Part shown: positions 13,538 to 22,350 of the stretch, one piece after another
Numbering within the stretch: position 1 is the stretch's first letter
How the letters are laid out: the number at the start of each line of letters is the position of its first letter
NCBI GenBank assembly: GCA_009924775.1
Contig: RFQY01000007.1
Span: 1 to 34,080 of the forward strand
Direction of reading: 5' to 3'
DNA: 34,080 bases
From: Paracoccaceae bacterium
GTDB taxonomy: Bacteria > Pseudomonadota > Alphaproteobacteria > Rhodobacterales > Rhodobacteraceae
Notes under the pieces: model-generated
Seen by the model: the letters and a program-made list of their open reading frames with translations, nothing else
What the model was told of the DNA's origin: nothing
Databases searched by the model: none
Translations under genes and position numbers: made by a program

Positions 13538-15457
13538 TCATGTCTTGATGATGTAATTTAAGACCACAAATGGTGGAACTGTGTTGTGTCTTGCTCCACC
13601 ACCTTGTGCAGTGATGGAATGAGAATGGTCTGCTACTGTGTTTGTGGAAATGACATTGGTTGCGTCACCATATCGGTCATAAAGCCTATAACCAGAAGTG
13701 CCAGTGCTGGCAGCATAGGTGGTTAAATTATGACTGTGTGAACCAGCGTTTCCTGTCGCCCCATTATGGTTATGGCTGGGCATTTCATTAGTGGTTAAAA
13801 GGTTAGTTTCTTCACCACCCCATTGACCCCTTGTCCTGGCTGTTTGTGATGATCCTGAAGGGGCACCAGTTCCAGAACTGTTTAGACCTGTGCCAGTTCC
13901 AGCACCCATGGGAAATCTGCCCCTAAGGTCTGGCAAGGTGAAATTCAATCCAGCCCCACCAGTGTAGGCTGATCCACCATAAGTGTTGCTGATGACTGCA
14001 TGGAGTGCCAGATAGTTGGTGGAAGAAACACTGGATCCATCACACAGCAAATATCCAGAAGGTGCAGATGATCCTGCATAAGGAAACAGGGATCCGGTTG
14101 GAATGCTAGATGATGCAGGGGTGACCCATGATGGTGCTGCTGCCCCATTGGATTGCAAAATTTGTCCTGAAGATCCAGCAGCAGTCACTGCCAGTGCAGA
14201 TGCTGTGCTGTATACAATTCCACCATTCACTGCAGTTATGTTTGCATTGGTGCCACCCTTGGAAAGCCCGATAGCTGTGGCATTCCATGTGCCAGTCCCT
14301 ACAGTTCCAAGTGTGGTGATATTTGAGGTTCCAGCCCATGTGGTTAAAGCTGTATTTTCAACATTAGCCAAACCAACATCACTTTTTGAAACTGCACTCC
14401 ATGAAGGTGCAGCACCATTGGTTCCGGTCCCAGTTTGCGAAAGAAAATTTTTGGTTGTGGTGGTATTTGGTGACAGTAGTGTGGTGGTGTCTGTGTTGGA
14501 TTGATAGGGTATGGATCCCAATAAAGTGGTGTTATTTCCACCTATTATGTTGGTTGATTTGGTAGCAGTGGCTGCATTTCCTGTGCAGCTTGCAGAACTT
14601 CCTGTGGTGTTCTGGTTCAATGTTGGCACATCTGCTGCCTGAATGCTGGACAGGGTAGCATTAGTTCCATCTGACCTGAGATATTTCCCTGATGATTGGG
14701 TTCCAGTCAGTGCATTAATTGCAGCTTGCTGGGTGGTCTTTCCAGTTCCACCATTGGCGATAGCAACAGTGCCAGTGACATTAGTGGCATTCCCTGACAG
14801 ACTTGCTGTGATGGTTCCGGCACTAAAATTCCCACTGGCATCCCTGGCAACAATCGTGCTGGCAGTGTTTGCATCTGTGGCATTGCTGGTAATGGTGACA
14901 GATCCAGTGGATGCTGATATGGACAGACCAGTCCCAGACACTGCTGCTGCTGTCACACCATCATTATCCAAGGTGATAGTGCCACCAAGTGCCACAGTTC
15001 CACCACCTGACAATCCAGTCCCTGCTGTCACTGTCACAGAATCATTGTCCAGCATCTTATTAATGACTGTTCCTGAATCCGCATCTGTGATCAGGTTTCC
15101 TGTGATGGCTGGCAGTGTGATGGTGTTTGTACCTGCTGCTGCCACTGCTTGCAGTGTGATGGTGCCTGAGGTGATGCCATTGAATGGCAACCCATAACCA
15201 TCCACTTCCAAGGATCCACCCAGTGTTAGGTTTCCTGAGCTTGTCACAGTTCCGGTCAGGGTTAATCCACTGACTGTTCCAGTGCCTGATACACTGGAAA
15301 CACCACCCTGACCAAATGTGACTATGGTTCCGTCTGATTTCTTCAGGAATAAAACACCATCAGCCAGATTAGATGCCAGTTCACCAGTGATGAGATCACC
15401 AGATCCAGGCACCTTGCTGGCTGTTGTTGTGCTTTTTGGCTTGATTGCGTTAGCCAT
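13538..15457 (-). CDS. Tail fibre with C-terminal tail-collar domain
   Basis: A 639-residue fibre protein. The N-terminal 60 residues hold the ITGELASNLADG segment common at virion-attachment ends. The middle is a long Gly/Ser/Thr/Asn-rich beta-repeat shaft with GGTGKTT and SKGGTNA motifs. From about residue 460 there is a phage tail-collar domain (PF07484-like): FPYAGSSAPSGYLLCDG, LPDLRGRFPMG, then a His-rich tip with EMPSHNHN and DHSHS and the end VPPFVVLNYIIKT. HxH pairs often bind metal in fibre tips. It probably binds the host receptor. Part of the shaft is paralogous to the neighbouring fibre gene. Confidence 0.88.
   Translation of the reverse strand: MANAIKPKSTTTASKVPGSGDLITGELASNLADGVLFLKKSDGTIVTFGQGGVSSVSGTGTVSGLTLTGTVTSSGNLTLGGSLEVDGYGLPFNGITSGTITLQAVAAAGTNTITLPAITGNLITDADSGTVINKMLDNDSVTVTAGTGLSGGGTVALGGTITLDNDGVTAAAVSGTGLSISASTGSVTITSNATDANTASTIVARDASGNFSAGTITASLSGNATNVTGTVAIANGGTGKTTQQAAINALTGTQSSGKYLRSDGTNATLSSIQAADVPTLNQNTTGSSASCTGNAATATKSTNIIGGNNTTLLGSIPYQSNTDTTTLLSPNTTTTKNFLSQTGTGTNGAAPSWSAVSKSDVGLANVENTALTTWAGTSNITTLGTVGTGTWNATAIGLSKGGTNANITAVNGGIVYSTASALAVTAAGSSGQILQSNGAAAPSWVTPASSSIPTGSLFPYAGSSAPSGYLLCDGSSVSSTNYLALHAVISNTYGGSAYTGGAGLNFTLPDLRGRFPMGAGTGTGLNSSGTGAPSGSSQTARTRGQWGGEETNLLTTNEMPSHNHNGATGNAGSHSHNLTTYAASTGTSGYRLYDRYGDATNVISTNTVADHSHSITAQGGGARHNTVPPFVVLNYIIKT
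14252..14322 (-). repeat. Fibre module copy A (paralogous with 15599-15669)
   Basis: This part of the 639-aa fibre encodes ITTLGTVGTGTWNATAIGLSKGGTNA; a very similar block, ITTLGTITTGTWSATAVGLSKGGTGA, is in the adjacent 407-aa fibre at 15599-15669. The two DNA segments are clearly related but not identical, consistent with duplication or module exchange between fibre genes. Confidence 0.7.
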
Positions 15458-15465
15458 TCATCACC

Positions 15466-16689
15466 TTAGAATGTTCCACCATCTATGATGGATGATGGTG
15501 ACAGGTAGTCTGTGTCCACCACTGCTGCTGTCAGGGTGGATCCTGATGATTTCTTGATCAGTGCCCCTGTGGAAAGTGCTGATAGATCCGCACCAGTGCC
15601 ACCCTTGGAAAGTCCCACAGCAGTGGCTGACCAAGTTCCTGTGGTAATCGTGCCCAAGGTGGTGATGCTGGATTGCCCCACATAGCTGGTGGATATGTCA
15701 ATTCCAGATCCACTGACAGATATTCTATTGGTGGTTCCTACTGCTGATAGTGTGGCACCTGTTCTACTTAAGCCATCACCAGCCACTATTTCTGCAGTCT
15801 TGGAGAACTGGCTAAACTCAAGGTTGGTAGATCCCAATGTGATCACAGATGAATCTGAAATCAGCACCCATCCAGTGTCACCATTAGTGGTTCCCTGCTC
15901 GACAAAACAGAACATCCCAGGGGTGACTTCATCAGAACTGTCAGCATCTGTGGATCTAGACCATGTAGATGATGCCACCACATAAATGCCATTCTGGGTT
16001 TGGGTGGTTTGATTCTTCACCAGCACACGATCACCCACAGACAGGCTGACACCATCTACAGTCTGGGTGCCTGACAGGGTGATGTTGGCAGTGGTTGCTG
16101 CCTTCACAGACTGCTTGATGTCCAGTGAACTGGTCAGTGCATCCGCATAGGATTTATTGACCGCATCCCCAGCATTCACTGGTGCAGCAAGGTTGGTGAT
16201 TTTCTGGTTATTCAAGCTGACAGATCCAGTGGGTGCAGCCATCTGATCCAGTCTGGATGCTTGAACTGCTGAATCAAAGTCTGTGATCTTTACACTGGTA
16301 AGTGCTGGAATATCTGCAGCCACCAGGGACCGGAAAGCTGGTGCCCCATTGCTTCCATTGGGTGCAGCAAAAATCGTATTCTGGGTAGCAGTTGATGCAC
16401 CTGTTCCACCATTGGCAACAGCCACCACAAAGGTGCCTGCCAGTGATGTGTTAAAAGTAATGGTGTCAGAAAATGTCTTGGGTCCAGTGATGGTCTGGGA
16501 TGTTCCCAGTGTGCAGAATGCACCCACACCACCCACTGCAACCACTGAAGTGGCAGCCCCTGCAGAGTCCCCCAGACCATAGTATAGGATTTGACTGACC
16601 TCATTCATGGCCAGTTCTGAACTTGCCAAACTATTGGGTGCTAAGGAACTTCCAGATTGTCTTCTTTTGATTCTTAAAGTGTTGGCCAT
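15466..16689 (-). CDS. Tail fibre/structural protein with repeat shaft
   Basis: A 407-residue protein related to the next fibre. The start (MANTLRIKRRQSG..., SSELAMNE) is a common fibre N-terminus. Residues 165-300 contain the NLAAPVNAGDAVNKSYAD segment, then KNQTTQTQNGIYVV, a module frequent in phage tail fibres. The last 70 residues share the pattern LGT.TTGTW.ATA.GLSKGGT with the 639-aa fibre. Ending in a short tail without a collar domain, it may be an adaptor that carries the receptor-binding fibre. A GGGGGG run lies upstream of the ATG. Confidence 0.8.
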   Translation of the reverse strand: MANTLRIKRRQSGSSLAPNSLASSELAMNEVSQILYYGLGDSAGAATSVVAVGGVGAFCTLGTSQTITGPKTFSDTITFNTSLAGTFVVAVANGGTGASTATQNTIFAAPNGSNGAPAFRSLVAADIPALTSVKITDFDSAVQASRLDQMAAPTGSVSLNNQKITNLAAPVNAGDAVNKSYADALTSSLDIKQSVKAATTANITLSGTQTVDGVSLSVGDRVLVKNQTTQTQNGIYVVASSTWSRSTDADSSDEVTPGMFCFVEQGTTNGDTGWVLISDSSVITLGSTNLEFSQFSKTAEIVAGDGLSRTGATLSAVGTTNRISVSGSGIDISTSYVGQSSITTLGTITTGTWSATAVGLSKGGTGADLSALSTGALIKKSSGSTLTAAVVDTDYLSPSSIIDGGTF

Positions 16690-16691
16690 GA

Positions 16692-17021
16692 CTACATATT
16701 CCCCCCATCAAGTGTTCCAGAATTCACCCATTTGGCTGGTGTTGAGCGATATTGCAGGACTTGCCTGTCCAGCAGTGGCAAGGTAAATTGCACATCCTGC
16801 AACAGTCCCACTTCACCTGCTGGTCCCTGATCCCCAGGATCACCCTTTGGCCCTGGCGGTCCATGCAAATAGACTTCCACTTTCGGCTGTTTGTTTTCCA
16901 CCACCACCACCATGGGTGCTGGATCCAAGGTGACCTGTGTGGATGGTGCATCTATCAGGATGGTTTGGGCATCCTGAATGGTGACATCATTTGCAGATTG
17001 GATCAGAATCTGATCACTCAT
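16692..17021 (-). CDS. Small structural protein with collagen-like stretch
   Basis: A 109-residue protein: a beta-rich N-terminal half (DVTIQDAQTILIDAPSTQVTL), five collagen Gly-X-Y triplets at residues 54-69 (GPPGPKGDPGDQGPAG), then a region ending with YRSTPAKWVNSGTL, a motif seen at ends of phage fibre adaptor proteins. Collagen repeats in phages trimerise fibres. The ATG overlaps the preceding stop codon as ATGA and has GAGGTGA 6 nt upstream. Confidence 0.75.
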   Translation of the reverse strand: MSDQILIQSANDVTIQDAQTILIDAPSTQVTLDPAPMVVVVENKQPKVEVYLHGPPGPKGDPGDQGPAGEVGLLQDVQFTLPLLDRQVLQYRSTPAKWVNSGTLDGGNM

Positions 17022-17362
17022 CTGGTCACCTCAGGACTGATATAAATTTGGCCTTGGATTAGTCTGATGACAGTGGATCCAGTGATCAGTTCAAGATCAT
17101 AAAAATAGGTTTTTCCAGCAGGATAATTAGCAGTGGTGGTGGCTGGTATGGTAAGGGTGATTTCCCCTGAGGATCCACCTAGGGTGATATCAGTGGGTGA
17201 TACTAGATTCCACAATGTGGTGCTGGCATCTACAGTTTCACGAGCTTGGGATCTGGCAGTGTATCCTGTCAGATTAATGGGGTTGCCTTCTGAGTCCTTA
17301 TAGACACAGGACAGGCTGAAAGTGGATCCCTGATCCAGTGTGAAATTCACTTCACTTGCCAC
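17018..17362 (-). CDS. Tail-associated beta-sandwich protein
   Basis: A 114-residue protein with an almost all-beta pattern: NFTLDQGSTFSLSCVYKDSEGNPINLTGYTARSQAR, then GEITLTIPATTTANYPAG and YDLELITGSTVIRLIQGQIYI. This resembles small baseplate or fibre-anchor domains of the BppU-N kind found in siphophages. It starts with GTG at 17362, supported by AGGGGG 8 nt upstream, and overlaps the previous gene by 11 nt. Position among distal tail genes supports a structural role. Confidence 0.7.
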   Translation of the reverse strand: MASEVNFTLDQGSTFSLSCVYKDSEGNPINLTGYTARSQARETVDASTTLWNLVSPTDITLGGSSGEITLTIPATTTANYPAGKTYFYDLELITGSTVIRLIQGQIYISPEVTR

Positions 17363-17612
17363 CAGTTTTCCCCCTATTCTGCAGCAGTCTGGCCTGAATC
17401 TGTCTTAAAGTTTTGGTCACCATTTCCCTGGTGTATTCGCTAGGCTTTTCAATGATTTCGATTACCAGATAAGGATCTTGAAAGACATAAATCCCTGTGA
17501 TCCCCTGATAATGCCAGTGCTGGTCCTTCCCAAAGGATACACCAGCCCGCCTTGCATCTGCCAACAGTATGGACTGAGACCAACTTTCATGAAGTTCAAA
17601 GTGTACTACCAT
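17352..17612 (-). CDS. Small tail-region protein of unknown function
   Basis: An 86-residue protein starting MVVHFELHESW, with strands around HWHYQGITGIYVFQDPYLVIEIIEKP and a final basic helix. The ATG at 17612 follows the preceding stop by 4 nt with a GGGGGT run upstream. Upstream in-frame ATGs (17645, 17669) would overlap the previous gene and have no Shine-Dalgarno. No family recognised; small distal tail or fibre chaperone by context. Confidence 0.55.
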   Translation of the reverse strand: MVVHFELHESWSQSILLADARRAGVSFGKDQHWHYQGITGIYVFQDPYLVIEIIEKPSEYTREMVTKTLRQIQARLLQNRGKTGGK

Positions 17613-17616
17613 GTAA

Positions 17617-19281
17617 TCAGACCCCCAGACTGGTAATGTGGGCATTAGGATGGACTGATTTGATGGCAAAAAAGTTCTTTTTATAGTGGCCTAGATTATT
17701 GAAATAAGTGCTGTCAAAACCTTGCACACCATTGGATTTGTTGAATTTTCCAGTGCCCCATTTGCTGAAGGCAATCAGCATCTTTGCAGTTTTTCTTTGC
17801 ATCAATTCCAATGGATAACCAGCAGATGGGGCATAATTATAAGCCACTCTGGAATCAAACCATGTCTGGCCTTGTGGTTTCCCTGTGGGATATCCACCAT
17901 AAGAATCTGATGCCACAAACATCCTGAACTTGCTTTCAAAGTTTTCATAATAACCTAGATATGTGGGCAGAATGTGTTCCACATAACAAGTTTCATACAA
18001 ACTTAATTCACTGTTACTGAAGCTGTTTAAATGACTGTCAGCAAAATCACCACCTATGGTGTATCTAGTAGCACCAGAAGGGCCTGTCCCAACATCAACC
18101 CTGTTAAATGCCTGACTTGAATTCACAATGTATTTAGTGCCACTGGATGCCAGTGGGTAATAGTTTGGAATGCTGAACTGCAGCCTGCCAGGAATGCCTG
18201 CATAGGTTTTGATATCACCCCAGTAAGTCAGTGTGTCTGGATCATAAGTCAAAGTTTCTTCCACATGACCAATATTGATTGGCTTATTTTTGTTAGCAAA
18301 GAACGCATCAGGCATGAACACCTTCACATTGGAAGGTGGTGGTGTGGATCCTGAAAAGGTGACAGGGATGGATGCTGGCAAATATCCATTTGCTTTTAAA
18401 TTATTTAAAAACTGCCAAATGCTATACCCATAAATGTTTACACTTCCTGCTATGTAATCATCACCATCATAATCAAATGTCATTGATTTGGATGTATTGA
18501 TGGAAGTGCTGCCCTTGTATCTGGCTGCACCAAGGTTTTGAACATATCCACCAAGATAATGATCTATCCAAGTAAAGAATCTAATTAACAAATATGGTGT
18601 TGATGGTTCCTGTTGTGAATAACCAATATTGACAGATATGATTGCATACCATTGGCCTTGAAGGTCTGGATAGGATGGATGTTGTAATGTAATAATTTCA
18701 TGGGCTGATATATCTCCACCCTGCCAAAATTTTATTTCACCTGTTAATGTTCCACCAAGATTTCCATTATTTTTTGGCCCATTCCTTTTTATCTCCACAC
18801 TGTTTCCCATATATGTGACTGTGGCAGTGTCTGGACATTCTGTGTAAACCTCAGGCACTGGTGGACAGCATGGGATGTCACTGATGGATTCTTCTGCAGG
18901 TTTCCATGCGTTTAAAAATCTGTAGCACAGATCTGGAAAATACACTGCAAACAGATAACCACTGACAGTGTTTGTGAAAGTGATGTGACCAGATTGGTTC
19001 ACTGCATCCTGAAAAGTTAAATAAATTTTTACATTGGTTCCTGTTTTTCTCAGGTAATAAATCTTATTTTCTTCCATGTTGCCAGGAAGGTTTAGGGTCT
19101 GGTTCTTAATAAAGAATGCCCTGGCAATCACATTATTTTGAGAATAAAACCTTGTGGGAATGCTTCCTGTGTTTGGCCAGTAATTAGTGCCTGTTTGAGT
19201 ACTGTAAATGGTGATGTCACCAGTGCTGGCATTGACACTGTTACAGTAGGCAAAAGGGATGCCGGATGTGCTGAATAGCAT
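17617..19281 (-). CDS. Large unknown distal-tail protein
   Basis: A 554-residue protein rich in Tyr, Asn, Gly and Ser, with the look of a beta-structured virion protein, but I recognise no domain. Features: a Cys-Pro cluster (DIPCCPPVPEVYTECPD, about 135-151), a Pro-rich turn (SGSTPPPSNV), and a C-terminal third with Trp and Tyr clusters. Local base composition is more AT-rich than in neighbouring tail genes. The ATG overlaps the preceding stop by 1 nt (TAATG) behind a GGGGGG run. Location between the coiled-coil fibre and small adaptor proteins suggests a tail-tip or adhesin component. Confidence 0.65.
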   Translation of the reverse strand: MLFSTSGIPFAYCNSVNASTGDITIYSTQTGTNYWPNTGSIPTRFYSQNNVIARAFFIKNQTLNLPGNMEENKIYYLRKTGTNVKIYLTFQDAVNQSGHITFTNTVSGYLFAVYFPDLCYRFLNAWKPAEESISDIPCCPPVPEVYTECPDTATVTYMGNSVEIKRNGPKNNGNLGGTLTGEIKFWQGGDISAHEIITLQHPSYPDLQGQWYAIISVNIGYSQQEPSTPYLLIRFFTWIDHYLGGYVQNLGAARYKGSTSINTSKSMTFDYDGDDYIAGSVNIYGYSIWQFLNNLKANGYLPASIPVTFSGSTPPPSNVKVFMPDAFFANKNKPINIGHVEETLTYDPDTLTYWGDIKTYAGIPGRLQFSIPNYYPLASSGTKYIVNSSQAFNRVDVGTGPSGATRYTIGGDFADSHLNSFSNSELSLYETCYVEHILPTYLGYYENFESKFRMFVASDSYGGYPTGKPQGQTWFDSRVAYNYAPSAGYPLELMQRKTAKMLIAFSKWGTGKFNKSNGVQGFDSTYFNNLGHYKKNFFAIKSVHPNAHITSLGV

Positions 19282-21377
19282 TATCCCCCCAGTGCCGTTA
19301 TTCTGGCATCCAAGGATGAATAATTGCTGCTGATATCATTCTGGGCAGTGGCAAGATCAGATTGAAGGGTGGCAATGTCACCCTGTGCAGTGGCAAGATC
19401 TGTTTGCAGGGATTGGATGTTGGCTTCTGCTGTGAAAAGTCTGGACAAAATATCAGCAATATCAGAACCATGCTGGGTGACATCAGATTGCAGTTGGCTG
19501 ATATCAGATTGGGCCTGTGTTAGTCCAGTGGTGACAGTCTGTAGATCCGTCTGGATGCTGGAAATATCAGACTGGATCTGGGTGATGTTGGATTCTGCTG
19601 CAGCCAGTTCAGATTCCAGTGTGCTGATCTGACTGGTATGGGTGCTGGTAGTTCCTTCCAAGGTGCTGACCTGACCCTGCAGTGTGGTCACACTGGATTC
19701 CAGATTGCTGATCTGGCTGGTGTGACTGGACACTGTGGAATCCAAGCTATTCACAGTGGATTCCAAACTGGTGACAGTGGATTCCAGTGTGGTGATTTGG
19801 GTGGTGTGCTGACCCACAGTGGTGTTGAGGTTGGAAAGGCTTGTCTGCAGTGTGGATATGCTGGAATTGATTCCACTGATGTCACCTGTCAATGTGCTGA
19901 CAGTGTTTTGCAGTGAATTCACATCTGATTCAAGCTGGCTGATGGATGCCTGGACTGTTCCAAGATCTGCCTGAAGGCTGTTGATTTCACTGGAATGGGT
20001 GGAAACAGTGGACTGCAAATTGCTGACTGCATTTTCAAGCTGACTGATCTGTCCAGTGTGGGTGGAAACAGTGGTCCCCAAATTGGTCACAGTTGTGGAC
20101 AGTGTTCCTAAATCATTATTGATGCTGATGATGGCTTGCTGAAGATCCAACATTTCCGATTGCAAGGTTGCTACATCAGCCTGCAGTTCAGTAATGTCAG
20201 CCTGTAAACCTGTCAGATCCAGTGCATAGAATTCCAGCCCTGTTTCTGTGCTGTTCACCCTGACCAATCTACCTGCTGCACCTGTGTATTCAGATGGGCA
20301 ATCAGTCAGTGTGGTAAATTCATTGGTTGCAAACTCTACACCAGATTGATCCTGCTTAACCTTTAAAAGCTTGCCAGCAGATCCTGAATAACTGGATGGA
20401 AAGTCTGTCAGGATTGTCAGGGTGATCCTTCTCCAACCCTTTACACCATCCACATTGCAGCCATAAAAGCTGAATCCGGTTGGTTCCTCAACATCATTAA
20501 TCAGTTGCAGGACTTTCCATTCCAGTGGGTTGTTTGGATTTCCACCACCAGTGATGCTGTTCTGGGTGGTGATGTTGTTGTCACTGAAACTGATGCCAGC
20601 ATTGCTGCTGCTGACAGTCAGCACTTTATATGTGTTGGTGGTTCCATATCCCTGGGGTGTGTCTGTCAGGCTGATGAAAGTGTCTGCAGCTTCACCCAAT
20701 GTTGGCCCAAATTCCAAACCAGTCTGGGTGGCATTGACCACTACAGCCCTGCCAGCATTTCCAACATAGGACTTTTGGGTCACATCATTTAGTGCCAGAA
20801 AATTCCTGATAACTGCATTATTATAATCAGCACCTGATAGTTGAACTGTGACCACTTCCAGACCTGCTGGGGTACAGATCACATCTGTCACCACATCTAT
20901 CACTGCAGATCCACCTGATCCACCACCACCAGAACCTGCTGCTGGTGGCTTGGCAATTAACACCATGGGGTTGCCTGTGGTGTTGTCTGTGTCGAATACT
21001 TTGCCAAGGTAGAAACCAGCACCCACACTAGGTGCAGTTCCAGTTCCATCCATATATGGAACCCAAATGGTGCAAGTGATGCCACCAGTGATCACACCAG
21101 CACTGTCCACTGTTCCCCATTGCCATCTACCTGTTGATTCCTTCCCAATATTCAAGGGAAACATTTTTGTGGCACCAGTCAGCTTCCATGCCTTCACAGT
21201 GTTGTCATAAGATCCAGTGATGGTGGATGGGACATAGGCCCATACAAATTTGGGTGCAGTGTCCACTGGCACACTAGAATCAAGTTCTGCTGCAAATTCA
21301 CCATTTCTGGTGCGTTTCAACAGCTTCACCAGATCATTAGCAGTGCGATAATCAAAGGCAAATGGATCACCAGACAT
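19281..21377 (-). CDS. Tail fibre protein with long coiled-coil stalk
   Basis: A 698-residue protein. The first 60 residues include a typical virion N-terminus; residues 60-380 are beta-rich domains with repeated motifs (TLTDCPSEYTGAAGRLVRVNSTETG and variants such as FPSSYSGSAGKLLKV), each likely a small repeated fold. From about residue 385 to the end runs a very long coiled coil of 7-residue periodicity with recurring blocks like STVSTHTSQISNLES and LQSDLATAQ. Such stalks form trimeric fibres or tail needles. It starts one base after the previous stop (TAATG). Probably a side or central fibre of the tail tip. Confidence 0.8.
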   Translation of the reverse strand: MSGDPFAFDYRTANDLVKLLKRTRNGEFAAELDSSVPVDTAPKFVWAYVPSTITGSYDNTVKAWKLTGATKMFPLNIGKESTGRWQWGTVDSAGVITGGITCTIWVPYMDGTGTAPSVGAGFYLGKVFDTDNTTGNPMVLIAKPPAAGSGGGGSGGSAVIDVVTDVICTPAGLEVVTVQLSGADYNNAVIRNFLALNDVTQKSYVGNAGRAVVVNATQTGLEFGPTLGEAADTFISLTDTPQGYGTTNTYKVLTVSSSNAGISFSDNNITTQNSITGGGNPNNPLEWKVLQLINDVEEPTGFSFYGCNVDGVKGWRRITLTILTDFPSSYSGSAGKLLKVKQDQSGVEFATNEFTTLTDCPSEYTGAAGRLVRVNSTETGLEFYALDLTGLQADITELQADVATLQSEMLDLQQAIISINNDLGTLSTTVTNLGTTVSTHTGQISQLENAVSNLQSTVSTHSSEINSLQADLGTVQASISQLESDVNSLQNTVSTLTGDISGINSSISTLQTSLSNLNTTVGQHTTQITTLESTVTSLESTVNSLDSTVSSHTSQISNLESSVTTLQGQVSTLEGTTSTHTSQISTLESELAAAESNITQIQSDISSIQTDLQTVTTGLTQAQSDISQLQSDVTQHGSDIADILSRLFTAEANIQSLQTDLATAQGDIATLQSDLATAQNDISSNYSSLDARITALGG

Positions 21378-22348
21378 TAAAAGAACCCCAATCCTGGCAG
21401 GTTGGCAAAGTTGATGGTTCCATAAACTGCTGATGCATCAAAAGTCCTGTAGACAGGATCCGCACCAGCAGTGTTTTTTTGACCATTTCCATTTAAATCA
21501 ATGGGCACAGTGACAGGATTGCCATGTCCATCTAGTGCCTGCACCATGTCGCCATTGGCTTTACGGATCCTGAATCCCTGATCCCTGACCCGCATATCCC
21601 AACCCACAAAATTATTCCCATTCATTTCTGTGCTGATTTCTATTTCATAGGTCAATCGCCAATATTTGATCTTTCCTTCCAGAATGGGTTCTGTCTGAAT
21701 TCCCTTGATGCGGGCTGACTTGGCTGCAAATTGTAAAGTCATTCCAGTGCTGGTGACAAAATTAACACTTGTGGAATTTACCTTTCCAACATAACTGGCA
21801 AGGGTATAGGCATTAATGCTGCTGGCATTGCAGCCTATCGAAACTATTGGCCTATACCTTTCCACAGTGATGGGTGGATAAAAAGGATCCCCTGCACTGT
21901 TGGTTAAATCAGTGAGGATCTTTGGGAATTGGGCAAATGTAATCCTGACATCTGGTTGCCTGACCAATGGATCTGCTGATCTGTCTGCAGGTTCCTGACC
22001 TTGCTGCTGGGTGCTGACCTGTGGTGGTGGTGATGCTCCACTGTCAGTGGATGGTGATCCACCTGAATCAGGGTTAGATGTGTATTCACAGACCACCCGC
22101 CATGTCTGTGGGTCATCCTGTTCTGGATTTATGGAAACATTGCTGCAATAGGTGTCATCATCCCCAGGATAAAGATCACCAATCTGTGGGCAGGATGCGT
22201 GACCATAGATGGCATCATAAATGGCAACATCTGTTTGCTCGATCACATCCGTGTGGACGATAAATGACCTTGTGTAGGTGTTCTGATAAGAACTGTTCAC
22301 AGTTCCTTTTCGTTCTGACCACAGTTCTTCAAATAGGTCTATAGCCAT
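21377..22348 (-). CDS. Distal tail structural protein
   Basis: A 323-residue protein located directly after the tape measure, where distal tail (Dit-like) or tail-hub proteins are encoded. The N-terminal 100 residues and residues 140-320 are beta-rich, joined by a Ser/Pro/Gln-rich low-complexity linker (about 92-125). The region IKYWRLTYEIEIS and a C-terminal DPVYRTFDASAVYGTINFANLP resemble segments of large tail-tip proteins in my memory, without a definite family. The ATG has GGTGG 7 nt upstream. Confidence 0.65.
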   Translation of the reverse strand: MAIDLFEELWSERKGTVNSSYQNTYTRSFIVHTDVIEQTDVAIYDAIYGHASCPQIGDLYPGDDDTYCSNVSINPEQDDPQTWRVVCEYTSNPDSGGSPSTDSGASPPPQVSTQQQGQEPADRSADPLVRQPDVRITFAQFPKILTDLTNSAGDPFYPPITVERYRPIVSIGCNASSINAYTLASYVGKVNSTSVNFVTSTGMTLQFAAKSARIKGIQTEPILEGKIKYWRLTYEIEISTEMNGNNFVGWDMRVRDQGFRIRKANGDMVQALDGHGNPVTVPIDLNGNGQKNTAGADPVYRTFDASAVYGTINFANLPGLGFF

Positions 22349-22350
22349 GA

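Noticed and set aside
14643..15197. 184-aa plus-strand ORF
   Set aside because: It is antisense to the repetitive fibre shaft; its Val/Pro/Ala-rich sequence is what low-complexity complement produces.
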